64,000 nucleotides of DNA from assembly GCA_037179385.1 (NCBI GenBank), contig CM074179.1:71757683-71821682 (forward strand), written 5' to 3'. The notes beneath the pieces are model-generated. The model did no database searches, had not been told where the DNA came from, and saw nothing but the letters and a program-made list of their open reading frames with translations. Numbering within the stretch: position 1 is the first letter of the stretch; each line of letters starts with the position of its first letter. This DNA comes from Holothuria scabra. Its lineage: Eukaryota > Echinodermata > Holothuroidea > Aspidochirotida > Holothuriidae. A program made the position numbers and the translations under genes. Of the stretch, positions 12,875 through 23,683 are shown one piece after another.

Positions 12875-13849
12875 GTGTGTATTAAATCTTTTTGTTGAAA
12901 TATTCCATGACTACCTTACTAACACAGAGTGTTACAACATGGAAACGAACAAAGGACTGGTCCCCCAATAGACGGAATCGCTTATCATGGCAACCGACAA
13001 CTTTAGACCCCTGTTTTTTGCCCTTTCGGTCCGACATATGGGAAGTTTTCGTTGAGCGCGGGGTGTTTTTATTTTTTCTTTTTTTTTCTATTATTTGTAA
13101 TGTTGTTTACTCCAAGTTGTTATGTCAAGGCCCTCGGTGCGTAAAGTCAATATGATAGTTCCACCATCCGGGTGTTTTCGTAATTGTAGCAACGTTCAAG
13201 TTAAACAACAACCGATTGCAGTGCGACCATATAAAATTAATCCCCACACTGCAATACCTGCAGCATGCGCCCATAACACTCCAACACATTGATGTCATAA
13301 GGAAACGACGTGTCACCAACCAACATCAAAAGAAGTACTTATTATTTTAAGTCACTTGAAATATAAAATTTTGAATTGCACAATAGCGACCCTGCAAGAC
13401 GTTGAACACTTGAGACCGACGGGTTCAAAAGTTTCGGCGGAAGAATAATATAAGCAACTGACGCTATTAACCTTCCGATTTTACGTGATTTTTATGGAAA
13501 ACCATCCATACGCCATTCCTGTATATTCATACAAGATGTAAATCCAATTGAGGCTTCTCTAGATCGGAGTTAACCCTTTACCAGCTCTCTCATTACTGCA
13601 ATTTTCATATTTTGGGAGGGTTCCAAAGCTACACTTCAACATTAATTTATACTTATTAAAGACTGGCAAAGCCATGAAAGTATTTCAGACATAAAAATAC
13701 AAGTTGTGCCCTAGATCCGCTTTCCGCCATAGAGACTTATTCATTTGCCACTGGGATTCCCATCCTAACCACCTATTCCTCTGCTGCAAAATTATGTATC
13801 TGTCTGAAGATGTAGTCATGTGTCCCTCTTTCCTGTTTTCTCTCGCCAG
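12875..13849 (+). other. Gene 1 last intron
   Basis: Phase-1 intron ending in a strong pyrimidine tract (TTTCCTGTTTTCTCTCGCCAG). It contains no further domain that I recognise. Confidence 0.6.
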
Positions 13850-14127
13850 ATATAAAACCTCCAGTGTTCACAGCCTGTCCGACATCTTTTGACGTCAACG
13901 TAAACGTTCAGTCTTCAAACAGTGAAAGCGCGGTCATCCAGTACAACGCCCCTCAAGCAACCGACAACAGCGGTCATGTGACGTTGAGGAGAGTTCTCGG
14001 TAAAGCCTCCGGTAGTCAGTTTGGGTCTGGAGCTAACACAATCAAGTACACAGCAGCGGACGATGCCGGGAACGTAGTAGAATGTAATTTTACCATAAAC
14101 GTTATAATCATTGTAGTAACGGGGTAA
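13850..14127 (+). CDS. HYR/sushi gene 1, terminal exon (HYR domain and stop)
   Basis: The acceptor is at 13848-13849 and the exon enters in phase 1. The translation begins DIKPPVFTACPTS and runs through QATDNSGHVTLRRV, GSGANTIKYTAADDAGN and VVECNFTIN, the full HYR signature in one exon. It ends with a short hydrophobic VIIIVVTG and TAA. The stop is shared with the paralogue at 20763, where no splice donor overlaps it, so I read it as the true C terminus. Unlike exon b it lacks the internal cysteines and keeps only the CP and VEC pair. Joined to the four upstream exons the coding sequence stays open for 308 complete codons. The GGGTAATC overlapping the stop is a weak possible donor but would give phase 2. 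Confidence 0.86.
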
Positions 14128-14138
14128 TCAGCATGGAC

Positions 14139-14144
14139 ATTAAA
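14139..14144 (+). terminator. Possible poly(A) signal of gene 1 (ATTAAA)
   Basis: The variant hexamer ATTAAA begins 12 bases after the stop codon. The 3' UTR would be very short. The next clear AATAAA is about 1.7 kb further on near 15888, so this assignment is tentative. Confidence 0.3.
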
Positions 14145-17100
14145 GGGGAATTTTAGCCAAAAATTCAGTTTTCATATGTGAAAGTGAATTTCTATACATA
14201 GTCCATTCAAATAGGACATGTCAAGGATATCATTTAATGAAGTCATTTTACTTGTGTTCCAAAGTGAGCTTAAGGACAACAGATATTACGACACTTCCTT
14301 TCATTGACAAGGAATGCTCTGCTTCCTTTTGTTTTTTCAGAGAGTTGTTATGACATTGAAGTTAACAGGAGTAGGTTCTCACCGTATGGAATGCAAAGTT
14401 TGTAAAGTTCTCATGCTAGTTATCCAATCACATTCTGATAATATAGGATTGTTGAGGAGAAAATTGGGTGTCACGTTTACAGAAAAACAAAAGATTGATT
14501 ATTAATGTGAGGAAAAATGGGGAAATGAAAAAAAAAAAAAAATAATGTCAGGGGAAATGGTTTTCGACCGATCGGAGGGAAATACGGCTATGGGTGGCGC
14601 CATTTTCAAATTTCTCTCTTGATGCTTTGCGATCCTACGGTGCAAATCTAACCGACGAACGTTCAAAACATCTTGAAAATTTTATCGAACTTGGGAAAAA
14701 GAAATTTTGGAATATTTAGAAACTTTGTGCTAGGAGAACGAAAGAGCATATATTGTAGTTCATCGCGCAAATTTTGAGAATCGAGCAATTTTGCCATGTT
14801 GTGTGTCCTAAGTTAACTAGAGTTGTCCCTCTAGCTACAAGAGGCTACCACCAAACCAACATGCCCGGTGGGGCCCTAACTGCGCTTCACCTGGGCTACT
14901 TGCTGGGCCCCACCTGGGACACATTCGTGTTGTTAGGTGTTCCCACGTGGGACCCAACTGGGTTAGTTTTTTACTAGGGGCATTGGTCAATCTAACTTGA
15001 AAAAGATCGGGCGTAAGGCGCCGTCATTAAGGCGCCGTAACCACTCTGATAAGGCCGTACACACTCAGATACTTCTTCTCGAGGACCAAAAAGAGTGAGT
15101 CTGCCCCAAAAGGCTATCTTTAAGCGGATCCCTGCCAATGGTTGGCGAGGAGCGTGCAAAAAATTTGGAAAGCAACCAGCACTCGCCATGGTCCTAAGTA
15201 GAATCTAAGCAATTGTCTTTTTGAGCTTTCTTTGCAAAAGAAGTTCATAAATTAGTAAATTGATCATGAAATTACCACATAAAACGTACTACCACTATTT
15301 TGTGTAAAACATTTTGGGGACTATACAGGAGGGAGACACAACCATTTTGAAAAGATATTACAAATACCATTAAAGCGGAATGCCGCCGAGCACCGGAAAT
15401 GCGTTTGCAGAAAATATTCCCCAAATCCCGGGAAATGGCCTTTTCAAACCATCTTGAACTATTTTTGTTCTTTTTAGCATACCCTAAAGGCTCTCCCATG
15501 TACCCCCAGAAATAGATGTCGCAAAATTTTGCTACGAAATGTATTTTTGGGTCAAGTGTGACTTGGTGAAAATGGTCACTGCCCACCACTATTCCCTCCT
15601 ATGCATAGTCAAATTTCTTTTGAACACCTGTATATCTTTAGCTCCATCTGCTACTTGGAATGTTTGGAGATTTTTTATTTGTAAAATTCCCTCTTTTAAA
15701 CGAATGAACGCTTATGAGCCTTCTGCATAATGAAAAACGAACTCTTGTAGTACTCAAATCGATGTCCGAATTTTTTCCAGACCATGTCAGAAGTTCACTT
15801 CTTCCTGAAACAGGTGAAGTGTGATGCTTGCACCCGTGGCAACAACAATGTACAGTTTATGCAGTATAAACTGAAAAAAAAATATAATAATAAAAAGGAT
15901 AGTCTCTGTCTTGGAATGACGCTATGGTGGGATAATATTGAGACCAATCTCTGGTATTAGAGTTGCCCCCCCCCCTTTTTTTTATTAACTGACATCCCTC
16001 ACACACGTTTTTTCACTTTACTAATGTCAAGTTCCATTCTGATAGAACTCTTTTATATACAAAAAAAAAATCAGATTCTTGGTTGCCGCATACGCCAAAC
16101 CGTAGAAAAGAGGAAGTGGTCGAAATAAAATTGACAAGACGTCAATAAATATCAATTAAGAAACTTTCATCCGTCAGTACTTTTTTTTCAATGAAAATTA
16201 ATTCACACACAATTATTTTCGTTTCTTTTCTTTTTTATCTTGGTTTGGTATCTATCATTCGACATCATTTGAGTGCTGATAAAGTTAATCGTGTATCGGG
16301 GCTTTTACCCTTTTATTAAGAACAGATTTAAGTTCCCTTACACGAAAAAAGCTTTTCGTCAATTAATAATTGATATCAAATATTTGACGAAAAACAATCG
16401 TGTGTGTTGGACATTGACGGCGAATTAATTGACAAAATTCCAGTGGAGCAGTTTCTCCGATATATTTTGACGAATCTACCACTGTCTTTCCCCTCTTTTA
16501 AAGGTTTAAAGTACTGGCCAGGGCAAGAACTAAATTCCGATAGATCCTATCATTTCAAACAGTTTTTTTATTGGAAGGAGAATTGACATTAAAGTTGGAA
16601 AGGAATATTAAGTGAAATATCTTGAGTTATAGGGAACGAATATTGCAACATGGTTTGGAGGACATGGTCTGGAATATCTTGCCTCTTTCTTACTTAACCT
16701 AAGTAAAAATAAAAACAGTTGGATTAGCTTTAAGAAAGCACGCAGAAAAAAAAAAACTGTAAAATTGCTTGACATGTGGTAATCAAAAAACTGACTGACA
16801 GATTTTACAGACTTTATCTTCTTTGTTCAATCAGGGTAATGATATAATTTTATAAGGGTTTCAGAGAAATGCTCAATCGCTTGGTAGTTTCTTCCAGTAT
16901 AGCTTAAAGCCTCCTAAAAAGACGAAGATGGTTTACTAAACAGCATTCTTCTTTCCTTTTGTGTTTATTTAAATTATTTATTTATTTATTTATTTTTTGG
17001 ATTTTCTCTACTAACATATCTAACGAGATATTTGTCCTGTTGATGAAAGGAAAAGATCATTGATAATCATCGATGTCAAATGTCTAAATGTCTTTGATAA

Positions 17101-19152
17101 AAGAATCTTTCACCATAATAAAACAGCAATCTGTAGCCACCCGGTTCTTATGGGAGAACGGGAAAAATGCAAGCAGAGACAAGGTAATACATAAAGTGGT
17201 AGAATGCATCAGGGAGTTGTCAGGGAAGGACATCCAACGTGCAAAGTTATCAGACAATGTGTAATTGAGATTCTTTAGCCCCTTTTCATGAAACAAAATT
17301 TGATTGACAACTCCCTATATGTACACCTTCTTCAGTCCCTTAGATGTTCATTGTTGCAGTTGCCTCCTCACGCTGGTTCAAAAATGTAAATGTGATAAAA
17401 AGGATCAAGATTCTTCATTCTAAGAAAAGATTATCGACAGCCACTGAAAGACATATTTTCACATTAGCTTCAATATGTGAGCATGACAATAGTGTTTTAC
17501 GTTGCAGTGACAAGTTGGAGTTAAGACCGGCATCACAAACAGCCAAGCGTGAGCCTAGTTTTAACTTTTGAATGTCAGCATGCTTGTACCTGCTAACAAT
17601 TTGTGTAACCCTGTAGTTTCCACACAGACAAAAATCCACAACTCCTTTGGAGAAATGTCTGCTTTTGACAGGTTTTCGTGATGGCAATAATTTAGTATCG
17701 TGAGCATTGAGAGTGGGCTGAGGGCCGGGTCATATTTCTCAACTCTAAAAGTAGTCGAAGGAGTCAGCTAGTCGGGAGAAATAGCTCGGAAACAGTCAAA
17801 CCAAGTCTGCATGACCTTTAACAAGACCGCACCCCTAAATGGTCATTATGTCTTTAAATAATCTTCAAAAAGCACCATTTCGGAATTTCAGATCTCCTAC
17901 AAGAAGAAAAAATCCACAGATGGTTAGAAGTCACCCCTTCCTTGTAACCCTTCCACAATACAGCCAAAATAAAACGAACGAACCCTCATTGAAACCATTA
18001 CCATTATCGTAGATCCCTACCCTTTTCAGTCAGGTGGAAACCCCAATCTTACCATTCCTGAGAACGCCTTTGGGTTGAATGCTTGCATGATAATAAAGTA
18101 ACAAAATTAAAGAATTGTGACAAGATATGTTTATAAGTTTTTGCCGTAAAGTGACATGTTTCACCCTGGTCATAGAACTATCTCTTGAATGAAGGAATTT
18201 CCCATTTCATATTTTGTTGAAAATGTTCCACCAAGAAGAGAGCACCTGCTCTAAGTTGCGAAATGTTACGCAACACTAGACAGTCCCGCAGTCCTGAAAT
18301 AGCAGAAGTCCCCGTGTTTACAATTGCACATTTTAAACGAGCAAGGTATCACCCCCTACTAGACGCAGATTATCAGCATTTCTGGGAAATTGGTTTTGCT
18401 TGAACCGTTTACAACTAGAGTGTTTTAAATTGAATGAATACCCACACGGAAGTGTTTAACATCCATTACTAGTATAATATGTATATTGTTTCAAGAGGTA
18501 AACATTTTCCATATTTGAGTGGGTTAACAGAAGTGGATTAAGCTGCACACGCTAAGTAAAGAAGAAAATGAGGAATGCTTAAAACATGACAAAACATGAT
18601 ACATATAAGTTTAATTCAAAACTTTTAAAATAGTCCTAGTCTTTATAAGTTATTGGAGGAAGATATTACGGTCGAGATTTTAATTCGATTTCATTGAATA
18701 TAAAAAAGAAGCAAACAACATTTTACTTTAAGTGTTTGTTTTTCACTGTTCAAGCCGAAACTTACTAACAGGTCTACATGCGAAAACATGTTTGAAGATA
18801 AGCAGCCGCAGTATTTTTCCTAGTGTGGACTAGGCTAAACGTCCGTTACAGGGAAATATATTGTGTAGGCTACAAACGCTTTACCATGACTGTCTACCGA
18901 AAGTGGGTAATGTCCTTCTTTTTTATGAATAGATCGTTCCCTGTCACGTCATAAGTAACCACCCTTTTTTAAAGGACACGCCTGTACGTACATGAAGAGA
19001 TTGCCCTCAAACATGGCTGAAGAACGCCACGACGTCACGAGAGCTACATATTGAATTTTAGACATGAGCAGTAGCATTAGTTTATTTTATACTCTTTATT
19101 ACCCGTCATTTTTCTACAGGCCACAGTACTTCCCCGAAATGAGTTTTTTTTT
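14145..19152. other. Intergenic region between the two HYR genes
   Basis: AT-rich and without a recognised gene. About 15120-15300 is a dispersed repeat shared with about 47800-48010. The rest contains homopolymer tracts (C run at 15966-15975, TTTA repeats near 16980) and scattered short open frames that match nothing I know. The frame on the minus strand at 17415-17687 (90 codons) is not recognisable. Confidence 0.5.
15120..15300 (+). repeat. Dispersed noncoding repeat, copy 1
   Basis: Shares an ordered series of segments with 47800-48010: GGAGCGTGCAAAAAATTTGGAAA against GGAGCGTACAGAAAATTTTGAAA, AAGTAGAATCTAAGCAAT against AAGTAGAATTTAAGTAAT, and TGATCATGAAATTACCACAT against TGATCAGAAAATTACCAGAT. 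The right copy has extra inserted bases between segments. Confidence 0.65.
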
Positions 19153-19216
19153 GACTCACAACCAACACCGTACTTTATTTTTACTTCATAATTATAAAAG
19201 CAAGTGGGGATTTCCC
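19153..19216 (+). promoter_or_regulatory. Candidate gene 2 promoter: AP-1, TATA and NF-kB-type sites
   Basis: TGACTCA (AP-1 consensus) is at 19153-19159, TATAAAAG at 19193-19200 and GGGGATTTCCC (fits the Rel/NF-kB consensus) at 19206-19216. The start codon of the signal-peptide exon is at 19307. A TATA at 19193 would put the transcription start near 19220, leaving a 5' UTR of about 85 bases. The motifs are seen directly; their use is inference. Placing a kB site between the TATA box and the start site is unusual but not unknown. Confidence 0.5.
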
Positions 19217-19306
19217 ATTGTGGTTACAAAAGGCAGTGCAAGTTCTATTCTGCAAGTCACGTAATTCTCTTCCGACTTTGGCATCTTTACAAAGGAATAC
19301 AACAAG

Positions 19307-19373
19307 ATGGGTATCCGGAAAAATTCCATTTTTCTATGTTTCATCCTGTTGTTCCTTCTGGTCAACAGCAGTG
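19307..19373 (+). CDS. Gene 2, signal-peptide exon
   Basis: The start codon has an acceptable context (AACAAGATGG). It encodes MGIRKNS, then a hydrophobic core IFLCFILLFLLV, then NSS, with one further base before a GTGAGT donor at 19374. That is a textbook signal peptide ending in phase 1, the phase needed by the HYR exon at 20492. The two exons together encode 112 residues, most of it one HYR module. No sushi or other exon was recognised in the 1.1-kb intron. A TATA box lies about 110 bases upstream. Confidence 0.78.
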
Positions 19374-19764
19374 GTGAGTTTATCACTTTATTCTTCTGGT
19401 TCCACTGACCATTTGTTCTAAATATATATCTATTAAGTTTACCTAGTTTGCTAAACGTTAAAAAAGGGGATTAGTCAATTTTTACCACGGATTTCCAATA
19501 CATAGACAGAGCATACTGCACGGTACATTTTCGCTACCGAACGTGTGAGAAAAATCGCACAAAGATGGCTTTTTGCTATGATTTTGTGTAATAGTTTGGA
19601 CTTGCTCAAGTTAAATCGCAGAGTAAAGTTGTCACATTTTCAACAAAAAGTAAGCTTCAAGCAAGTGTTTATGACGTCACATCCGAGTACTATATTGTAC
19701 TATGTGGTATAGATGGCACAATATCTGACTCTCACTAGATAGGTCCATGCAGGAGTCAATGCCT

Positions 19765-19845
19765 ATGCCGAGTCATTCCAAAGACTTATAAAAGTAAACG
19801 TACTGCCACTGTGCGTGATGCTGCTCATAAGCAATGTAATATGAT
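19765..19845 (+). mobile_element. SINE fragment (body) in gene 2 intron
   Basis: The segment GAGTCATTCCAAAGACTT, then ACTGCCACTGTGCGTGATGC and CATAAGCAATGTA, matches the body of the SINE family (compare 61518-61600 and the reverse complement of 29703-29950). Both the tRNA-like head and the tail are missing. Confidence 0.6.
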
Positions 19846-20491
19846 TAATAATACATACAGTGTCTTACATGTTGAACATGCCAGGTTATAAGAAAAAAAA
19901 AGTATATCTTGCTAATCTGAGGAAGTGTGTCAAAGATATTGCAAGCAGAGTCGGAGTGATGGCAAGATGACTCTTCGTGGAGACCGAAACGGAGGGAGGG
20001 GGCGGAAGTGCTGATCACTATTCAATCCTGTAAAAGATATTTTCTGGTAGTATAAAGACGTGCGAATTCAAGCATTGCAAATCTTGCTAACACCGCTCTT
20101 CAAAATATTTTACTTACATTAAACGTTTTTTGCTTTTTCGATGTTTCTCAAGAAAACTTAACCATGAAAGGACAACTACTGGTTCGAGGTACATGGACTT
20201 ACTGATTGGTCAGTTCCTATGGTAAATTCACATGCGCACTTCTAGACACACGTTTACATTATCACAGGCTTACAACGACGAAATCAACTAGTGTATTTGC
20301 TTTCTCAGCACGCAGGAGTTAGGGGGCAATTACAACCCCATAATTTACACGGAGAAATGTATTGTGCGCGAAAAAACCCCAAATACAGTTTGCCTATTGT
20401 TAAATCATCGCTCACAGCTGGTCGCAAGAAATCGCATAAGTCTGCAATTTTTTGTCGCAAGAGATCGCACTGAAATATTGTACCTCGCAAG

Positions 20492-20763
20492 CCTTGAGGA
20501 CAACCGCAGCCTGTCCAACATCGTATGAAGTAAACGTAAACGAACAATCTTCAAACAGCGAGAGTGTTATCATCCAGTTCAACACCCCTCAAGCAATCGA
20601 CAATAGTGGTCACGTGACGTTGAGGCGAGTTCTTGGTAAAACCTTTGGTAGTCACTTTGGATATGGAGCTTATACAATCAAGTTAATCGCAGAGGATGGC
20701 GCCTGGAACGTGGTGGAGTGTTATTTTACCATAAATTTTGTCATTATTGTAGTGACGGGATAA
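20492..20763 (+). CDS. Gene 2, terminal HYR exon
   Basis: Acceptor CCTCGCAAG, phase 1, running to TAA. From CPTS to the stop the protein aligns without gaps to the last exon of gene 1, with 62 of 83 residues identical by my count, including QSSNSES, DNSGHVTLRRVLGK, NVVEC and the end IIVVTG. About 20 codons differ silently against 21 amino-acid changes, consistent with purifying selection on both copies. Departures from the HYR consensus include ED-GAW-N where DDAGN stands in gene 1, so the conserved glycine turn is changed. Spliced to 19307-19373 it gives a signal peptide plus a single HYR domain, an unusually small architecture. Loss of upstream exons is a possible alternative to a true minimal gene. 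Confidence 0.8.
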
Positions 20764-20945
20764 GGAAAGTTAGTAACAAGCCTGTAAAATGAAGCTGTCG
20801 CATCCTCTCTATTTTGCTTCGTCCAAATTGCCTATAGCAGAGAAAGTGAAAGACTGAATACGTTGCGTACTTCCCCTGTGAACAGATGTCAAGGCTTTCA
20901 CCGTTTTATTGATATTAATTCGTGTTAATTAAAGTCAAGTCCTCA

Positions 20946-20951
20946 AATAAA
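20946..20951 (+). terminator. Poly(A) signal AATAAA of gene 2
   Basis: A canonical AATAAA 183 bases after the gene 2 stop. In the duplicated flank near 29.66 kb the hexamer is changed to AATAAT. Confidence 0.5.
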
Positions 20952-21430
20952 TTTGCAGCCTCATAAATTCAAAGGTCATTTCGTATTACTTTATTTATAA
21001 TTGGTGCACAGTTTCATACATGCATGGTCCTCCAATGGTGCAAAGTAAAGTTCAATCAGGCTGTCAAGACTCTGATCTTCAAATGATCTATTCAGTTTCA
21101 TTCCAATGGATACATCCTTTGACGTTTTCAACCTCTATAAATCTGGCTCTCGAACCGCAATTCAAGGTAAATGTCCTGTACTCTCTCTTTTTTCTTTTTT
21201 TCTTTCTTTTTTTTTCTTTTTTAGATCATGCTTGGTGGATTTAGCTGCATTTAATAAATGGTACTTATCAAATGTCTGGTTTGCCGAGAATGTGATAAAC
21301 AAGGTTCTGAAGCATCTGTCCTCCCAATGTTTTGTTAAAATTTAAATCATTTTTGCTATTACATGTGTTGAATGTTGTGACTTGAGAGGCTGGAGTTGTG
21401 GACACCACTAGGGACGAGTCATTAACTAAA

Positions 21431-21676
21431 CCCTTTACCGTTGTTTGGGTCCTTTTGGACCCATGCGGAGAGCTCGGCTGTCACCCATCTTTACCGTTTC
21501 ACGCGGAGCTCGAAACTGCGAGTAGCTACCCGCCGAAAATTCGGCCACAACAACAATAGTTTAAGGTCACGGGGGTCAATGGCCTACGGAAGCCGATGCG
21601 GGGCGGGCTGCGTCCGCTTTTCCGCCCACTTCCGAGGAGCGCAAATATGCCCCGATCGGAGCACAACGGTAAAGGG
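21431..21676. mobile_element. piggyBac-type MITE, 246 bases
   Basis: Perfect 14-base terminal inverted repeats, CCCTTTACCGTTGT at 21431-21444 and its complement at 21663-21676. The right flank is TTAA (21677-21680) and the left is TAAA (21427-21430). TTAA target duplication and ends beginning CCC are the mark of piggyBac-type elements. The interior is GC-rich, contains a GGGTCC-TTTT-GGACCC hairpin next to the left end, and has no coding capacity. It interrupts the duplicated flank, so it post-dates that duplication or was lost from the other copy. Confidence 0.82.
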
Positions 21677-22264
21677 TTAAGGGTCGTCTAAAACGTTGAA
21701 CAATATACTGATTGGAGGCGAAGTTGTTATTTAAGGTTGACGTCACAACCATGTACAAACAATCTAAGTGGTTGTAACGGACGTAAGGTCGTTCATCTAA
21801 GTTCACCTGAACCGATCAAGAGCTAATTCTTCACGTCAATTGATTGAAATTCATTAGATAATGATTCATAGGATGCAAAAAAAATGGGGGATAAATTTTT
21901 GGTACGAGAGTTTTGTTGTCAATATCATTTTGCCTTGGCCAAAACGAGGCACACCAAAACCTGAAAACGCTATCCCAAAAGTCTTTGTTATGTTTTTTGA
22001 AATATTAGTGAGAGCATACATGTAACTAAAATGCCTTGCCAGGCAAATTCTCGCTTCTCCTCTTCACCCTGTAAACGAAAATGGAATGTAAGTGTAGCCC
22101 TCGTCATAGTAAATCAAAATATTTCTTCTTATTTGGAATCTGTTGCCACAAATACACTGGTTGTTGTTGAAGATTAAAGTTTACTACAACGAAGATAATA
22201 TACAGAAAGCTCGCTAATCAAATGTTTACTCACATGTGAATTGTTCTTTCGACCTAGCTTTCCT

Positions 22265-22352
22265 TCCCTCTAGTGGAACTAAGAGCCAGTGAACCTTTGA
22301 GCTAGTGAAACTTTGATCTAGTGAAAGGTTGAGCGAGTGAACCTTTTAATCT
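22265..22352 (+). repeat. Minisatellite, left part
   Basis: Degenerate units of about 16-17 bases of the type GAACCTTTGATCTAGT alternating with GAAACTTTGAGCTAGT. The array stops abruptly at an inserted repeat and resumes at 23165. Confidence 0.75.
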
Positions 22353-23164
22353 ACACTCTAAAAAATGATTACCCAACCTGAGAAAAAATTATGCAACCGT
22401 TGGTTCCGTATGCCAACTGACCGGAACCGGGTGAAAAGCTGCCCAGCTTAGTTGGTTAAGCGTTTTCCTCATTAGGTGGGCAAAAGAAATTACCCAACTA
22501 ATTCCGCCCAACAAATGGTTAAACTTTTTACCCAACACATTTTCCCAACACGGCTGTACTGTCGGATGCTCGTTTGGTTTTCCATGTAATTACATATATA
22601 TTTTTATGAGCTGGACAAAAAGGAGATTTGACAAAGTACCATACAACTTACACCGTTTGCCCTGCAGGAGTGGTTGGGGACACCGATGACAATGCACTTG
22701 TTTAATAAAGAGTGAAGTGTGTAGTTTGAAGTAATAATCCCAATCGTGCACTTCGTATTTCTTGTCTCATTGATTACATAGCAGTGAAAACTCTTTTTCG
22801 TATCCAACCATTGCTCCTGAAGTAATTTCGTCCAGTTTTACCGCTATTCTACCGCTAGCCTTTTTTTTTTGTTTTCAAAATCCAACCTTATCCAACCACG
22901 AGATCTAAATTAACCACTTTTACTAAAATAATTATCTGTAAAACTTAACTAATCCTTTACTACTTACCTGATTGGGCAATTACATTTCACCCAAATGTTG
23001 GTAACTTAAAAACTTGCCCAACACCTTTTTCTAGCACTTGAATTTTACCTAACTTTAATTTACCCCCAAAAATATGGGTAGATTGTCTACCTATTTTGTT
23101 GGGCATAGTTTGCCCATGTTGAGCACTTTGGATTTTGTCCAACGTTTTTTACCCAGCTGTTTAA
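22353..23164. mobile_element. Nonautonomous insertion in the minisatellite (about 0.8 kb)
   Basis: A block with entirely different sequence sits inside the array. Both ends are rich in TTACCCAAC and TTGGGCAAA motifs. It begins CACTCTAAAAAATG and ends near CCCAGC-TGTTTAAAAAGTGC, giving weakly similar inverted ends (CACTCTAAAAA against CACTTTTTAAA). TCTA occurs on both flanks but is also part of the array unit. It has no coding capacity. A related block lies at 45115-45280. Confidence 0.55.
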
Positions 23165-23640
23165 AAAGTGCTTCTAGCTAGTGAACTTTTGATCAAGTGA
23201 AACTAAGATGCTAGTGCACCTTTGCTCTTGTGAAACTTTGAGCTAGTGAAGCTTTGATTTGGTTAAACATCTAGCTATGAATCTTCGATCTAGTGAAGCG
23301 TCTAGCTAGTGAATCTTCGATCTAGTGAAACTAAGAGCCAGTGGACCTTTAATCGAGAGAAACGTTGAACTAGTGATCCTTCAGACTGGAGAAACTTTGA
23401 AAGAGTGAACCTTCGGTTTAGTGAAACTAAGAGCTTGAACCTTTCATTTAGTGAAAGATTGAACCATTGTACATTCGATCTGGTGAAACTTTGAGGTAGT
23501 GAACTTTTTATATAGTGGAACTTTGAGCTAATAAAAGTTTGAGCTACTGAACCTTTGATATAGCGAAACTTTGTGCTAGTCAAACTTTGATGAGGTGAAA
23601 CTTTGAACTAGTAAATGTTTGATCTAAGGAATCTTCTACA
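23165..23640 (+). repeat. Minisatellite, right part
   Basis: Continues the array with the same alternating units over about 475 bases, roughly 28 units with many substitutions. The 93-codon open frame on the opposite strand is a by-product of the period and is not a gene. Confidence 0.8.
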
Positions 23641-23683
23641 TTGGAAAAGTATTCGATCTACAATAGGCGGGGGGGGGGGGGGG

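Larger units (their letters stand above)
20808..21813 (+). repeat. Segmental duplication, copy A (gene 2 downstream flank)
   Basis: Four stretches match, in order, sequence at 29.1-31.7 kb: about 20808-21140, 21225-21345, 21363-21417, and 21683-21813. The last 90 bases (21724-21813) match in inverted orientation. A piggyBac-type MITE at 21431-21676 is present only in this copy. Confidence 0.7.

Noticed and set aside
14122..14128. Splice donor overlapping the gene 1 stop (GGGTAATC)
   Set aside because: It would leave phase 2, and the paralogue keeps the stop without any GT.
23302..23583. 93-codon minus-strand frame with repeated RFT and SL motifs
   Set aside because: It is the minisatellite read in a frame that happens to avoid stops.
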